A stretch of 64,000 bases of DNA from JAICJC01 sp963709425 (lineage in GTDB: Bacteria > Actinomycetota > Thermoleophilia > Gaiellales > JAICJC01), in assembly GCA_963709425.1 (NCBI GenBank), contig CAVPWG010000005.1, positions 124,001 through 188,000 of the forward strand, in the 5' to 3' direction. The number at the start of each line of letters is the position of its first letter. The stretch's first letter is position 1. Shown here in pieces: positions 1-8,189 of this stretch. Below the pieces are notes generated by a model. That model was not told the origin of the DNA. It saw only the letters and a list, made by a program, of their open reading frames with translations, and did no database searches. Position numbers and translations under genes: made by a program.

Positions 1-869
1 ACGAGGGCCGCCACGAACGGCGTTCCCTCGCGTTTGGTCGCGAGCACGGCGGCTGCGAACAGCGCCGAGAGCACGAGCATCTCGCGGCGTCCCTCGACGA
101 TCCAGCGCCAGCCGCACACCGCCGCCATCGCGAAGAAGACGGCGAGCGGCGCGTCGGCGAGCCCGGCGCTCGCCTGGTCGACGAGCGACGGCGCCACGCC
201 GATCAGAAGCACCGACGCCCACGCCACAACCACCGGCACCCGGTCGGCGAGGAGCCGCGGCAGCGAGACCAGGAGCGCGGCCATGAGCAGCGCCGCCTGG
301 AGGTGGATCATCTGGGTGTCGATCGCCCCCATGAACCGGAAGCCAATCGCCTCGAGCGCGGGGAGCAGGAGCGGGTAGTCGAGGTGCAGGTGGCGGTAGG
401 GCACGCCTGCGAACACGCCCGGATCGAGCCCACCGAGGACCGTGATCGCTTTGGCCTTCATCGTCCACATCGCCCACGCGTCCCACTCGGCGAGGGGCCG
501 GTAGGCGGCGTCGACCAGGAGCAGGACGACGATCAGCCCCACGGCGACCTGGAGCGCGATGACCACCCGGGCCGGAGGGCGGGGAGGCGCCGCCGGAAGC
601 GTGAGGCCCGCCCGCCGGACGGGCACGAAGCCGACCGCCGCCAGCGCCGCACAGCCGACGACGACCTGCCATGGCGCCAGCTCGAGGCCGGCGATGAGCG
701 CCCAGGTCGCGGCGATGCCCGAGGCGGCCACGCCGACGAGATAGACCGGTGCCAGGGCACCGGGCAGGTCGCGCGGCGTCCGCCACAGCCCGAGCGCCCG
801 GCCAATCCCGGCTCCGGCGCCGAGAAAGCAGAGATTGGCGATCGCGAGGCCCAGGAGATGGGTGGTCAT
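1..869 (-). CDS. GT-C-type membrane glycosyltransferase-like protein, C-terminus cut off by the window
   Basis: Reading inward from an ATG at 869, 289 residues are open to the window edge with no stop. The protein is a run of hydrophobic helices from residue 4 onward. A loop with W-D-A-W (residues 129-132) follows the third to fourth helix and a D-Y-P motif lies near 164-166, the usual layout of ArnT/PMT-like GT-C enzymes, which use an acidic residue in the first outside loop and a polyprenyl-phosphate sugar donor. The start overlaps the stop of the preceding gene by four bases (ATGA), so the two are translationally coupled. Family placement is by architecture only; the specific reaction cannot be told. 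Confidence 0.7.
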   Translation of the reverse strand, partial: MTTHLLGLAIANLCFLGAGAGIGRALGLWRTPRDLPGALAPVYLVGVAASGIAATWALIAGLELAPWQVVVGCAALAAVGFVPVRRAGLTLPAAPPRPPARVVIALQVAVGLIVVLLLVDAAYRPLAEWDAWAMWTMKAKAITVLGGLDPGVFAGVPYRHLHLDYPLLLPALEAIGFRFMGAIDTQMIHLQAALLMAALLVSLPRLLADRVPVVVAWASVLLIGVAPSLVDQASAGLADAPLAVFFAMAAVCGWRWIVEGRREMLVLSALFAAAVLATKREGTPFVAAL

Positions 870-1351
870 GACGACCGGTGCACCACCCACACACCAGGGG
901 CGAGCTCGGTCGCGCCCGCCGGCGCGGCCCCACCCGGGTGCCTGTCCCAGACGATCCGCCAGTCGGCCCCCGTGCCGGGGCCGACCGCGACCCGTGGCAG
1001 AAGCGACGTATACGCCCAGAACGACACCCGGCTCGCATATGCGTCGAGCTGGTACGTATCGCGCTCGGGGATCGTGGCGCGGAGGCGCTTGATCGCATGC
1101 ACCAGCCCCTTGGAGTGGATCGCCCCGGCGTTCTCGACCGCAGCCTGCGTCAGCCTGGCGTCATGCCGCGTCCGCGCCGCCAGATCGATCGCCGCGACCG
1201 GCAGCCAGGCGAGCGCGACGAAGGCGATGGCCGTCCCGAGCACCTGCATCACCCGGCCCGCACTCTCGCGCTCCAGCTGCTTCCAGACGCCGTAGGAGAC
1301 TGCGATGCCGATCGGCTGCCAGGCAACCACGGCGAGCAGTCGGAGCGTCAC
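866..1351 (-). CDS. Conserved hypothetical membrane protein, 161 aa
   Basis: Starts with GTG and lies six bases downstream of a TATCAT hexamer (1358-1363), so probably leaderless. Two hydrophobic segments (about residues 4-20 and 36-55) are followed by a polar domain of about 100 residues that ends in a W-x-V-x-D stretch. That tail resembles the soluble end of GT-C-type proteins, so this may be an accessory subunit of the coupled membrane protein that follows. No enzyme motif was recognised. Confidence 0.65.
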   Translation of the reverse strand: MTLRLLAVVAWQPIGIAVSYGVWKQLERESAGRVMQVLGTAIAFVALAWLPVAAIDLAARTRHDARLTQAAVENAGAIHSKGLVHAIKRLRATIPERDTYQLDAYASRVSFWAYTSLLPRVAVGPGTGADWRIVWDRHPGGAAPAGATELAPGVWVVHRSS

Positions 1352-1381
1352 TCGGCGATGATACTCGACCCCGTGCGGGCG

Positions 1382-2335
1382 TCAGTGAGTGTGGTTGCAG
1401 GAGTCGCCGGGCGGCGCCAGCGCCTTCTGCTTCTGGTTCGAGACGGCGTCCGCAGCCGGGTCGTAGGGACCGGGCTCGGGCACCTTCACCCGCACGATCG
1501 GCGTGACGCCAGGGCCCATGATCGTTCCCCGGTACATCCTGCCCATGCCGGGCGTGGTGTGGCCGAACCGGTAGGTGCCGACGCAGAAGTTGCCGGCCGG
1601 CCGGTGCATCAGGAACGCCTGGAGCCGCCACCATCCGCTGCCCCACCTCGAGTCCAGGGTGTCGACGTACAGGTTGCGGCCGAACGCGTCGGTCGGGTTG
1701 CCCACGCGCGTCGCGCCGAACCCGTGGACGGGGACACCCAGGTAGGTGAACTGGCCCCAGAGGTGGTCGAAGTTCCCGTTGTAGATCCAGTCCGTGTGGA
1801 GCTTCAGGACGGGCAGCGCGGTGTTCCAGTGCGACAGGTGCAGCTCGAGGAAGGCGTTTCGGTAGTCCTTCTTGTGGAGGCCGCCGTGCGGGACGATGCG
1901 CTTCCAGGCCTGAAGCGCCCAGAACGACCCGTTGGGGAGCCGGCAGCCGGCGACGTAGAGCGGAAGCGGGTCCTCGCCCGCCGCATCGGCCAGCTTCTGG
2001 GCGGTCGGGAAGTGGACACAGGCGTTCTTCATCGTCTTCCAGTACGCCCGTCCGAACGTGCCGTATCCGCCGGAGTAGTCGAGCTTGAAGTGGCGCTGCT
2101 TTCGGCCGCGGGTCGGGGCGATCGCGTTCTTGGCGCCCCAGGCCAGCACGTGGTGGCGGCGCCCGTTCGCAGAGGTGTACTCCACGACCGCAACCCCGCT
2201 TCGGTCGACGCGCAGGCGAACGTGGCTCGCGTTGTGCGTGATCGCCTTCGAGGCGAGCGCGGGCGCGGGGAGCACCGCGAACGCCGCGATTCCCACCAGG
2301 ACCGCTGTGAGGAGACCCGAAGCCCGACGACTCAT
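1382..2335 (-). CDS. Secreted protein of unknown function, 317 aa
   Basis: The ATG at 2335 was chosen because it gives a clean signal peptide: basic start, hydrophobic core, and an A-L-A cleavage motif near residue 28. Upstream in-frame codons run into the preceding gene and look non-coding. An AAGG five bases before the ATG may serve as ribosome site. The mature part is rich in Trp, Tyr and His and contains four Cys, which fits an extracytoplasmic, disulfide-stabilised protein. I do not recognise the family. It follows the GT2/flippase pair on the same strand and may be exported with that envelope group. Confidence 0.75.
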   Translation of the reverse strand: MSRRASGLLTAVLVGIAAFAVLPAPALASKAITHNASHVRLRVDRSGVAVVEYTSANGRRHHVLAWGAKNAIAPTRGRKQRHFKLDYSGGYGTFGRAYWKTMKNACVHFPTAQKLADAAGEDPLPLYVAGCRLPNGSFWALQAWKRIVPHGGLHKKDYRNAFLELHLSHWNTALPVLKLHTDWIYNGNFDHLWGQFTYLGVPVHGFGATRVGNPTDAFGRNLYVDTLDSRWGSGWWRLQAFLMHRPAGNFCVGTYRFGHTTPGMGRMYRGTIMGPGVTPIVRVKVPEPGPYDPAADAVSNQKQKALAPPGDSCNHTH

Positions 2336-2367
2336 GGTGACCTTATCGGCCGCCCGGGCCGCGGGGT

Positions 2368-3069
2368 TTACCCCTTCCGGGCTCGTCCGGGCGCGACCCG
2401 GATCCGCGACAGCGTCCAGAGCGCCAGCACCCCGTCCCGCCACGTCAGCTTCTTGCCCTCGACCCGGCCGCGGGCGGCGTAGGAGATCGGCACCTCGTAG
2501 ATGCGGTGTCCCGACTTCAGGAGCTTCGCCGTGATCTCCGGCTCGATGTCGAAGCGGTCGGATTGGAGGTCGAGCGACCGCCACACCGACAGCGGCATCA
2601 GCTTGTAGCACGTCTCCATGTCCGACAGATAACTGTTGAAGAGGACGTTGGTCCACAGAGTCACCAGCTTGTTCCCCATGACGAACCAGAACGAGTACGC
2701 CGAGTGCGCAGCGAAGCTCCGACTGCCGTACACGACCTCGGCCCGTCCCCGCTCGATCGGTGCCAGAAGGAGGGGGAATTCCGCCGGATCGTACTCCAGA
2801 TCGGCATCCTGTACCAGGGCGACGTCGCCAGTGGCCGCCGCGATCGCCGTCCGGAGGGCCGCGCCCTTGCCGCGATTTCCGTCATGGCGGATGACCTGTG
2901 CAGGCACTTTGAAGTCGCGCTTGCCGAGGATCTCGGCCGTCCCGTCGGTCGATCCGTCGTCCACGATCACGAGCTCCGACACCTCGGGTCGCTCCTCGAC
3001 GGCGTCCAGCAGCCGGTCGAGCGTCTGCGCCTCGTTGAAGACCGGGATCAGCACCGAGAGGTCAGGCAT
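2368..3069 (-). CDS. Family 2 glycosyltransferase (polyprenyl-phosphate sugar synthase type), 233 aa
   Basis: A GT-A fold enzyme that likely moves a sugar from a nucleotide donor to a polyprenyl phosphate. Visible: the N-terminal S-V-L-I-P-V-F-N-E strand, the donor-binding V-D-D-G-S-T-D loop near residue 36, G-N-R-G-K-G-A-A-L near 68, and the metal-binding D-A-D-L-E-Y-D near 92. No C-terminal membrane domain is present, as in soluble Dpm1-like enzymes. Its start overlaps the flippase stop by eight bases, so synthesis and flipping of the lipid-linked sugar are probably coupled. The sugar cannot be deduced. Confidence 0.88.
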   Translation of the reverse strand: MPDLSVLIPVFNEAQTLDRLLDAVEERPEVSELVIVDDGSTDGTAEILGKRDFKVPAQVIRHDGNRGKGAALRTAIAAATGDVALVQDADLEYDPAEFPLLLAPIERGRAEVVYGSRSFAAHSAYSFWFVMGNKLVTLWTNVLFNSYLSDMETCYKLMPLSVWRSLDLQSDRFDIEPEITAKLLKSGHRIYEVPISYAARGRVEGKKLTWRDGVLALWTLSRIRVAPGRARKG

Positions 3070-4084
3070 GGCGCCGCTCCATGCTCAGCCTGACGGCGAG
3101 TGGCACGCCGACCAGTGTCGTCGGGACGAACCACGCCGCCTGGAGTACGAGCGAGAACGCGAACGCCTGGCTCGCGCCCACGCCGAAGAGCCCGAGCCCG
3201 CTGACGCACAGCCACTGGTAGGTGCCGACGAAGCCGGGCGAGGACGGCACCGCCGTGCCGAGGTTCACGAGGCCGGTCATGAATGCCGCCTGCCACAGGG
3301 CAAGGTCGATCCCCAGCGCGTCCGCCACGAACCACAGGCCGACGGCCCACACGATCCAGGCCGCCACCGACATCGCGATCGCGACGGCGAGGTCGCCCCG
3401 CCCGACGACCGCCGCCGTCGCGCGGATCAGCGAGGAGAGCTGCCGCCCCGGCCACGACAGCCGCACCGACAGCGGAAGCGTCCGCCCGTCGCGCGCCCGG
3501 TGGGCGACGTACACCTTGGTCGCAATCAGGCCCGCCGCGATGATCGCGGTCACGATGACGGATGCGACGAAGACCCGGTCGATCCACGTGCGCCGCGGCG
3601 TGAACGGATAGGTGACGATCAGGAACGCGAGGAGGACGAAGACGTCGCAGGCCCGGTCGACCACGACCGTCGCGAGCGTGCGCGCCCGCGGCGTGCCGGT
3701 CTTGAGGCTGAGCCAGTGGGCCCGAAGCAGGTCGCCGACCCGGGCGGGGAGCACGTTGTTCGCGCCGACGCCGGCGACGACGAGGCTCACGAACGTCTTT
3801 CGAGACGCGCGCGCCTGGCGCCGGGCGATCCACCGCCACCGCAGGCCCTGGATCACGTAGACGCCGGCCAGCGCGACGACGGCGACGGCGAGCGGGCCGA
3901 CGCGCGCCTCCCGAAGCGCCGTCCGGACGTCGTCCCAGGCGACGCCGCGCGTGGCGACGTAGAGCAGGACGAGGCTGACCGGAACGCCGATCGCAAGCCC
4001 GAGCGCCATGCTCCTGGCCGAGACCCCCGCCCGGTCCTCGGCAGCCACGCCGGGCGCCGTCCCGGGGTCGGTCTCTGTCAGCAT
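3062..4084 (-). CDS. Lysylphosphatidylglycerol synthase-type membrane flippase (UPF0104), 340 aa
   Basis: An integral membrane protein with about eight helices, matching the flippase half of MprF and the AglD/UPF0104 family. Family marks include R-W-R-W in the first third, the G-x-G-A-N-N-V-L-P-A-R-x-G-D-L-L-R segment near residue 115, and P-S-S-P-G-F-x-G-T-Y-Q near 275. There is no aminoacyl-transferase domain, so the role is probably moving a lipid-linked sugar or lipid across the membrane. The ATG sits seven bases from a TAACAT hexamer, suggesting a leaderless promoter that opens the flippase-GT2 operon. Confidence 0.85.
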   Translation of the reverse strand: MLTETDPGTAPGVAAEDRAGVSARSMALGLAIGVPVSLVLLYVATRGVAWDDVRTALREARVGPLAVAVVALAGVYVIQGLRWRWIARRQARASRKTFVSLVVAGVGANNVLPARVGDLLRAHWLSLKTGTPRARTLATVVVDRACDVFVLLAFLIVTYPFTPRRTWIDRVFVASVIVTAIIAAGLIATKVYVAHRARDGRTLPLSVRLSWPGRQLSSLIRATAAVVGRGDLAVAIAMSVAAWIVWAVGLWFVADALGIDLALWQAAFMTGLVNLGTAVPSSPGFVGTYQWLCVSGLGLFGVGASQAFAFSLVLQAAWFVPTTLVGVPLAVRLSMERRHA

Positions 4085-4091
4085 CCGGCGG

Positions 4092-4097
4092 ATGTTA
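4092..4097 (-). promoter_or_regulatory. -10-like TAACAT, leaderless start of the flippase gene
   Basis: TAACAT followed by exactly seven bases and the ATG at 4084. No good -35 is visible. The hairpin at 4100-4119 lies in the expected spacer. Confidence 0.5.
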
Positions 4098-4099
4098 AC

Positions 4100-4119
4100 G
4101 ACCTGCTCCTCAGCAGGTC
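4100..4119. other. Perfect 8-bp inverted repeat between pth and the flippase gene
   Basis: GACCTGCT and AGCAGGTC flank a four-base loop. It lies ten bases past the pth stop and directly upstream of the putative flippase -10. It could be a terminator stem for pth (there is no T-tract) or an operator overlapping the next promoter. Confidence 0.45.
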
Positions 4120-4128
4120 GCGACGTCT

Positions 4129-4752
4129 CTAGGCTCGCGGGGGCGCCGCGGGACCGGCGCCGTTGAACTGGCGCATCGCAGCGTCGACGCCGTCGCGCGC
4201 GACGGCAAGCGCGCACGCCGCCCCGCGCTCGACGAGCGCCTCGACATCCGTGCCGGGATCGAACGGCTGGAGCAGCCAGTCGGCCACCGGACGCCGCTCG
4301 CCGCGGCCGGGCCTGCCGACGCCGATGCGGACGCGCGGGAACTGCTCTGTGCCGAGCGCCCCGCGCACGGAGCGCAGGCCGTTGTGGCCCGCCAGGCCGC
4401 CGCCCATCTTGGCACGGACGTCGCCCAGCTCGAGGTCGATCTCGTCGTGGACCACGAGGATGTCCGCGGGCTCGAGGCCGTAGAAGCGCGCCGCCGCCGC
4501 GACGGCCGACCCGGACAGGTTCATGAACGTCTGCGGCTCGAACAGCGCGAGCCGGGCGTGATCGGCGCGGGCCGTCGCGATCCGGCCCGAGAACTTCGAG
4601 CGCCACGAGCCGTCGAGCGACTCGGCCAGGCGGTCGGCCACCATGAATCCGAGGTTGTGCCGGGTGCGGGCGTACTCGGAGCCGGGATTCCCCAACCCGA
4701 CGACGAGGAGATCGAGTGTCGGTGCCGGCCGGCGGCGCCGAAGCAGTCCCAT
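4129..4752 (-). CDS. pth: Peptidyl-tRNA hydrolase, 207 aa
   Basis: Cleaves the ester bond of peptidyl-tRNA released by stalled ribosomes. All catalytic positions of the family are present: Asn22 in G-L-G-N-P-G, His32 in T-R-H-N-L-G-F, Asn78 in T-F-M-N-L-S-G, Asp103 in H-D-E and Asn124 in G-H-N-G, keeping the E. coli spacing (N10, H20, N68, D93, N114) with a small N-terminal offset. Length is normal. It follows rplY by six bases; a pairing of L25/Ctc with pth is common in bacteria, so the two are surely cotranscribed. The basic N-terminal tail (residues 4-8) is slightly longer than usual. Confidence 0.97.
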   Translation of the reverse strand: MGLLRRRRPAPTLDLLVVGLGNPGSEYARTRHNLGFMVADRLAESLDGSWRSKFSGRIATARADHARLALFEPQTFMNLSGSAVAAAARFYGLEPADILVVHDEIDLELGDVRAKMGGGLAGHNGLRSVRGALGTEQFPRVRIGVGRPGRGERRPVADWLLQPFDPGTDVEALVERGAACALAVARDGVDAAMRQFNGAGPAAPPRA

Positions 4753-4758
4753 TTCGGG

Positions 4759-5481
4759 CTACTCCGAGGATTCGTCGCCGGACGGCTCCTCGCCGCCGGC
4801 TTCCTCGCCGTCCTCGCCGGGCTCGGCGCCTTCGCCCTCCTCGCCCGCCTCGGCAGCCGCAGCCGCCTCGGCCTCGGCCTCCGCCTCGGCCTCGAGCTCG
4901 GCCTCGCTCTTGAGATCGTCCTCGGACACCGGCGCCGCGATGCTCGCGAGCACGGTGCTCTCGGGGTCGTCGGTGAACGTGACGCCGGGCGGTGCCTCGA
5001 CGTCGGAGAGCCTGACCGACTGGCCGATCTCGAGCGTGCTCACGTCGACGCTGATGAAGTCGATGAGGTCGGCCGGAAGCGCCTCGACGTGCACCTCGTG
5101 GACGGGCTGGTTGAGCGCGCCGCCCATGTTCACGCCCTCGGCATGACCCTCGAGGTGCACCGGGATCACGGTCTGGATCTTCTGGTCGAGCCGGATCTCG
5201 TGCAGGTCGATGTGCACGACCCGGCCGCGAACGGGGTCGAGCTGGAGATCCTTGATCAGGACCGGACGGCCCTTGCCGTCGCCGTCGAGCGTGACGTCGA
5301 GGATCGTGTGCAGGCCGCCCGCCACCGCCTGGCGCAGGGCACGCGCGTTCACGGTAATGGCCTGCGTGTCGCTGGTGGCCGAGTAGATGACTCCGGGGAT
5401 GTCGCCGGCGGCACGCAGCGCCTTGGCGTCCTTCGACCCCCGCCCGTCTCGTAGGCTGACCTTGAGCTTCACCCGATCCAC
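4759..5481 (-). CDS. rplY: 50S ribosomal protein L25/Ctc, 240 aa
   Basis: The long (Ctc/TL5) form of L25, which binds 5S rRNA. Residues 1 to about 93 form the L25 barrel (start V-K-L-K-V, then A-L-R-A-A-G-D-I-P-G-V-I-Y). A second beta domain follows (G-V-N-M-G-G-A-L-N-Q near 135, then I-S-V-D-V-S-T-L near 163). The last 50 residues are an almost pure Glu/Ala/Gly acidic tail typical of actinobacterial Ctc. Start is GTG with an AAGGA about eight bases upstream. The gene lies just below a double hairpin that separates it from prs. Confidence 0.95.
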   Translation of the reverse strand: MDRVKLKVSLRDGRGSKDAKALRAAGDIPGVIYSATSDTQAITVNARALRQAVAGGLHTILDVTLDGDGKGRPVLIKDLQLDPVRGRVVHIDLHEIRLDQKIQTVIPVHLEGHAEGVNMGGALNQPVHEVHVEALPADLIDFISVDVSTLEIGQSVRLSDVEAPPGVTFTDDPESTVLASIAAPVSEDDLKSEAELEAEAEAEAEAAAAAEAGEEGEGAEPGEDGEEAGGEEPSGDESSE

Positions 5482-5497
5482 AGAAAGGTTCCTTCTT

Positions 5498-5555
5498 CAA
5501 ACGGGGTCAGAATTCGTTCTGACCTTCAAACGGGGTGAGACCTTGATCTGACCCC
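5498..5555. repeat. Double hairpin element between prs and rplY (GGGGTCAG family)
   Basis: Two adjacent units each begin TTCAAACGGGGT. The first forms a perfect 8-bp stem, GGTCAGAA (5505-5512) with TTCTGACC (5517-5524), around a TTCG loop. The second pairs GGGGTGAGA (5532-5540) with TCTGACCCC (5547-5555), one mismatch. It shares the GGGGTCAG core with elements near 23.5, 41.6, 46.9 and 61.3 kb. It separates two same-strand genes and could trim or attenuate the prs-rplY message. Confidence 0.7.
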
Positions 5556-5580
5556 TGGTGGGCAGCCCCACACCGCGGAG

Positions 5581-6663
5581 CTAGAACAACTGGTTTCCGC
5601 CGTGGAACAGGCCCGAGACGGAATCGTCGTTGAAGACGTTCGAGATGGTATCAGCCAGGATCGGGGCCACCGACAGCACCTGGACATTGGCCGGCCGGCT
5701 CGTCGGGTCGATCGGGATCGTGTCGGTCACGACCACCTTCTCGAACACGCTCGCCTCGAGCCGCTCGAGCGCGCGCCCCGAGAACACCGGGTGCGTCGCG
5801 CAGGCGAAGACGCGTGTCGCGCCGTGGTCGAGCAGCGCCTGGCCGCCGGCGCAGAGCGTGCCCGCGGTGTCGATCATGTCGTCGAGCAGGATGCAGATCT
5901 TGCCGCCGACCCGGCCGATCACGTTGGTCGCCTCCGCCTCCTGGTGCTCGGGCCGCTCCTTGGTGATGAGGGCCAGGTCGGCGCCGAGCATCTCGGCGAA
6001 CTTCTTGGCCAGCTTGACCCGGCCGGCGTCGGCCGAGACCACCACGACCTCGTCGTGCTCGATGTCGAGCAGCATCGTGAAGTGCTCGGCCAGGATCGGC
6101 ACGGCGGTCATGTGGTCGACGGGCTTGTGGAAGAAGCCCTGCACCTGGCCGGCATGGAGGTCCATCGTCAACACCCGGTCGACCCCCGCCGCGGCCAGCA
6201 TGTCGGCCACGAGGCGGGCGGTGATCGGCTCGCGCGGCATGCCCTTCTTGTCCTGGCGGCTGTACGGGTACCAGGGCATGACGGCCGTGATGCGCTTGGC
6301 GGACGCGAGCGCGGCGGCCTGCACCATGACCAGCAGCTCGACGAGCGCGTCGTTCGTGGGCGAGACGCACGACTGCACGATGAACACGTCGGCGCCCCGG
6401 ATCGACTCCTCGTAGCGGACGTAGACCTCGCCGTTGGTGAACGTCTTCAGGGTGACGTCGCCGAGCTGGATGCCGAGCCGCTCGGCGATGGCCTGTCCGA
6501 GCGCCATGTTCGACCGGCCGGCGAAGAGCATGAGCCGCTTGTGCGGCGCCCGCTCCATCCACGTTGCGTGCTCGCCCTGGGTCACGGTCGACGCCGCCAT
6601 GCCGGTCGCGGCGAAGAGCGGGATCGTCTCGAGGCTAGCTGCGGCTTCGCTTTCGTGTTCCAT
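5581..6663 (-). CDS. prs: Ribose-phosphate pyrophosphokinase (PRPP synthase), 360 aa
   Basis: Makes PRPP from ribose 5-phosphate and ATP. The class I core starts near residue 41 (L-M-L-F-A-G-R-S-N). His170 in M-D-L-H-A-G-Q-V-Q-G-F, the R-Q-D-K-K flexible-loop region near 136 and the PRPP-binding loop D-D-M-I-D-T-A-G-T (261-269) are all present. The N-terminus is about 40 residues longer than standard. The upstream ATG was kept because GAGGG lies just before it, although this overlaps glmU by 29 bases; ATGs at 6600 or 6558 are possible alternatives. prs follows glmU, as in many Gram-positive and actinobacterial genomes. Confidence 0.95.
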   Translation of the reverse strand: MEHESEAAASLETIPLFAATGMAASTVTQGEHATWMERAPHKRLMLFAGRSNMALGQAIAERLGIQLGDVTLKTFTNGEVYVRYEESIRGADVFIVQSCVSPTNDALVELLVMVQAAALASAKRITAVMPWYPYSRQDKKGMPREPITARLVADMLAAAGVDRVLTMDLHAGQVQGFFHKPVDHMTAVPILAEHFTMLLDIEHDEVVVVSADAGRVKLAKKFAEMLGADLALITKERPEHQEAEATNVIGRVGGKICILLDDMIDTAGTLCAGGQALLDHGATRVFACATHPVFSGRALERLEASVFEKVVVTDTIPIDPTSRPANVQVLSVAPILADTISNVFNDDSVSGLFHGGNQLF

Positions 6664-7975
6664 ATCCCTCGATGTTCTGTTGACGGGAACGGGCGACGCC
6701 GAGGGCGTCCGGGGGGATGTCGTCGGTGATCACGGAGCCAGCTGCGGTCCACGCCCCATCTCCGATCGTCACGGGCGCGACGAAGACAGTGTCGCTCGAC
6801 GCGCGGACATCACGCCCGATCGTGGTTCGCTGCTTCCGTTCACCATCGTAGTTGGCGGTGATGTTGCCCGCCCCGATGTTCGTGTCGGCGCCGACCTCCG
6901 CGTCGCCGATGTACGACAGGTGCGAGACCTTGGCACGCTCGCCGATCGACGCGTTCTTGATCTCGACGAACGTCCCCGCCCTCGCGCCCGCGCCGATATC
7001 GGCGCCCGGGCGCAGGTAGCAGAAGGGCCCCACGTCGGCACCGGCCCCGACGCGCGCGTCGACGGCGGTGACGTGCGGGCCGACGTCCGCCCCGGTCTCG
7101 ATGCGCGTCTCCCCGCGGAGCACCGTGAAGGGATGGATGACCGCGTCCGGCTCGATCGCGACGGAGACATCGATCCACGTGGTCGCCGGGTCGACGATCG
7201 TGACCCCGGCGAGCATGTGGGCGCGGTTCGTGCGGTTGCGCAGGAGCGCCGCCGCGTCGGCCAGGTCGGCGCGGGTGTTGATCCCGAGCGCCGCGGTCGC
7301 GTCCGGATGCCGGTGGCCGACCACCGGGCGGCCACCAGCGACGAGCGCCCCGACGGCGTCGGTCAGATAGAGCTCGCCCTGGTCGTTCTTGGCATCGAGC
7401 CCCTCGAGCGCGGGCCACAGGTCCTCGGAGCGGAACACGTAGATGCCGGCGTTGACCTCGGTGATGGCCCGCTCGTCGTCGGAAGCGTCGCGCACCTCGA
7501 CGATGCGCTCGACGCCGCCGCCGGCACCGCGGACGATGCGGCCGAAGTCGGTGCCGATGGCGTCGGTGCGGACGAATGTCAGCAGCGCGGCGGCCGCGCC
7601 GGCGTCGGCGCGCGCCGCCCGCAGCGCCTGGAGGCTCGCCGGGTCGGTCAGCGGATGGTCGGCGTAGAGCACGAGCACGTCGCCGTCAAAGCCGTCGAGG
7701 GCGGCCCGCGCCGCCCGGACAGCGTCACCGGTGCCGAGCGGGCGCGCTTGGGTGACCGGCTCGACGCCGTCGGGCAGCCGCTCGCGGATCGCATCGGCGT
7801 CGGGAGGCACAACGACGAGCATCCGGTCCGGGCCGGACTCGACGCAGGCGGCGACCGCCCAGTCGATCAGGGAGCGTCCAAGGATCTCGTGGAGCACCTT
7901 CGGCGTCGAGGAGCGCATGCGCGTTCCCTGACCGGCGGCGAGAAGAACACAGGCGAGTGGAGAGCCGTGAGTCAT
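6635..7975 (-). CDS. glmU: Bifunctional GlmU: GlcN-1-P acetyltransferase / GlcNAc-1-P uridyltransferase, 446 aa
   Basis: Supplies UDP-GlcNAc for peptidoglycan and other glycans. The N-terminal pyrophosphorylase carries the L-A-A-G-x-G-T-R-M-x-S-x-x-P-K-V-L-H signature at residues 12-29. The C-terminal half shows the repeating hexapeptides of a left-handed beta helix, including S-Y-I-G-D-A-E-V-G and A-N-Y-D-G-E-R-K near the acetyl-CoA site. Length is normal. It starts 28 bases downstream of the tRNA-Gln gene on the same strand with no promoter between, so the mRNA probably begins with that tRNA. Confidence 0.96.
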   Translation of the reverse strand: MTHGSPLACVLLAAGQGTRMRSSTPKVLHEILGRSLIDWAVAACVESGPDRMLVVVPPDADAIRERLPDGVEPVTQARPLGTGDAVRAARAALDGFDGDVLVLYADHPLTDPASLQALRAARADAGAAAALLTFVRTDAIGTDFGRIVRGAGGGVERIVEVRDASDDERAITEVNAGIYVFRSEDLWPALEGLDAKNDQGELYLTDAVGALVAGGRPVVGHRHPDATAALGINTRADLADAAALLRNRTNRAHMLAGVTIVDPATTWIDVSVAIEPDAVIHPFTVLRGETRIETGADVGPHVTAVDARVGAGADVGPFCYLRPGADIGAGARAGTFVEIKNASIGERAKVSHLSYIGDAEVGADTNIGAGNITANYDGERKQRTTIGRDVRASSDTVFVAPVTIGDGAWTAAGSVITDDIPPDALGVARSRQQNIEGYGTRKRSRS

Positions 7976-8003
7976 GCGGGGGGTGGGCGGTCGGTGTTGG
8001 GAG

Positions 8004-8074
8004 CTGGGGCGCCTGGATTCGAACCAGGGATCACGGGACCAAAACCCGTTGCCTTACCACTTGGCCACGCCCCA
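8004..8074 (-). tRNA. tRNA-Gln (anticodon TTG)
   Basis: A full cloverleaf on the minus strand. The acceptor stem pairs TGGGGCG with CGCCCCA, with the U1-A72 pair characteristic of bacterial tRNA-Gln and discriminator G. The D arm is GCC/GGC, the anticodon stem ACGGG/CCCGT with loop TTTTGGT (anticodon TTG), a four-base variable loop, and T arm CCTGG/CCAGG with loop TTCGAAT. CCA is not encoded. It reads CAA, and CAG by wobble. Confidence 0.95.
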
Positions 8075-8102
8075 TTGAGCGCGGTCGCGAGGGCGGGGCT
8101 CG

Positions 8103-8108
8103 AGTATA
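8103..8108 (-). promoter_or_regulatory. -10-like TATACT for tRNA-Gln / glmU
   Basis: TATACT lies 28 bases before the tRNA 5' end, giving a predicted start near 8096. About 17-18 bases further up is GTCGAC(C), a weak -35. It probably drives tRNA-Gln and, by read-through, glmU. Confidence 0.5.
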
Positions 8109-8189
8109 TGTCAGTCGGGGCTCGGGTCGACTTCTGAAGCGACGCCGGGCGCGGGCGCGCTCGGCGGCCGCTCGAACCCTCCGCGAGCA

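Noticed and set aside
3062..5500. An 812-residue protein spanning flippase, pth and rplY
   Set aside because: Only the last 340 residues are protein-like; the rest is the wrong frame of rplY and pth.
6635..6663. Treating the prs N-terminal extension as a fused domain
   Set aside because: It is only about 40 low-complexity residues and shorter start codons exist.
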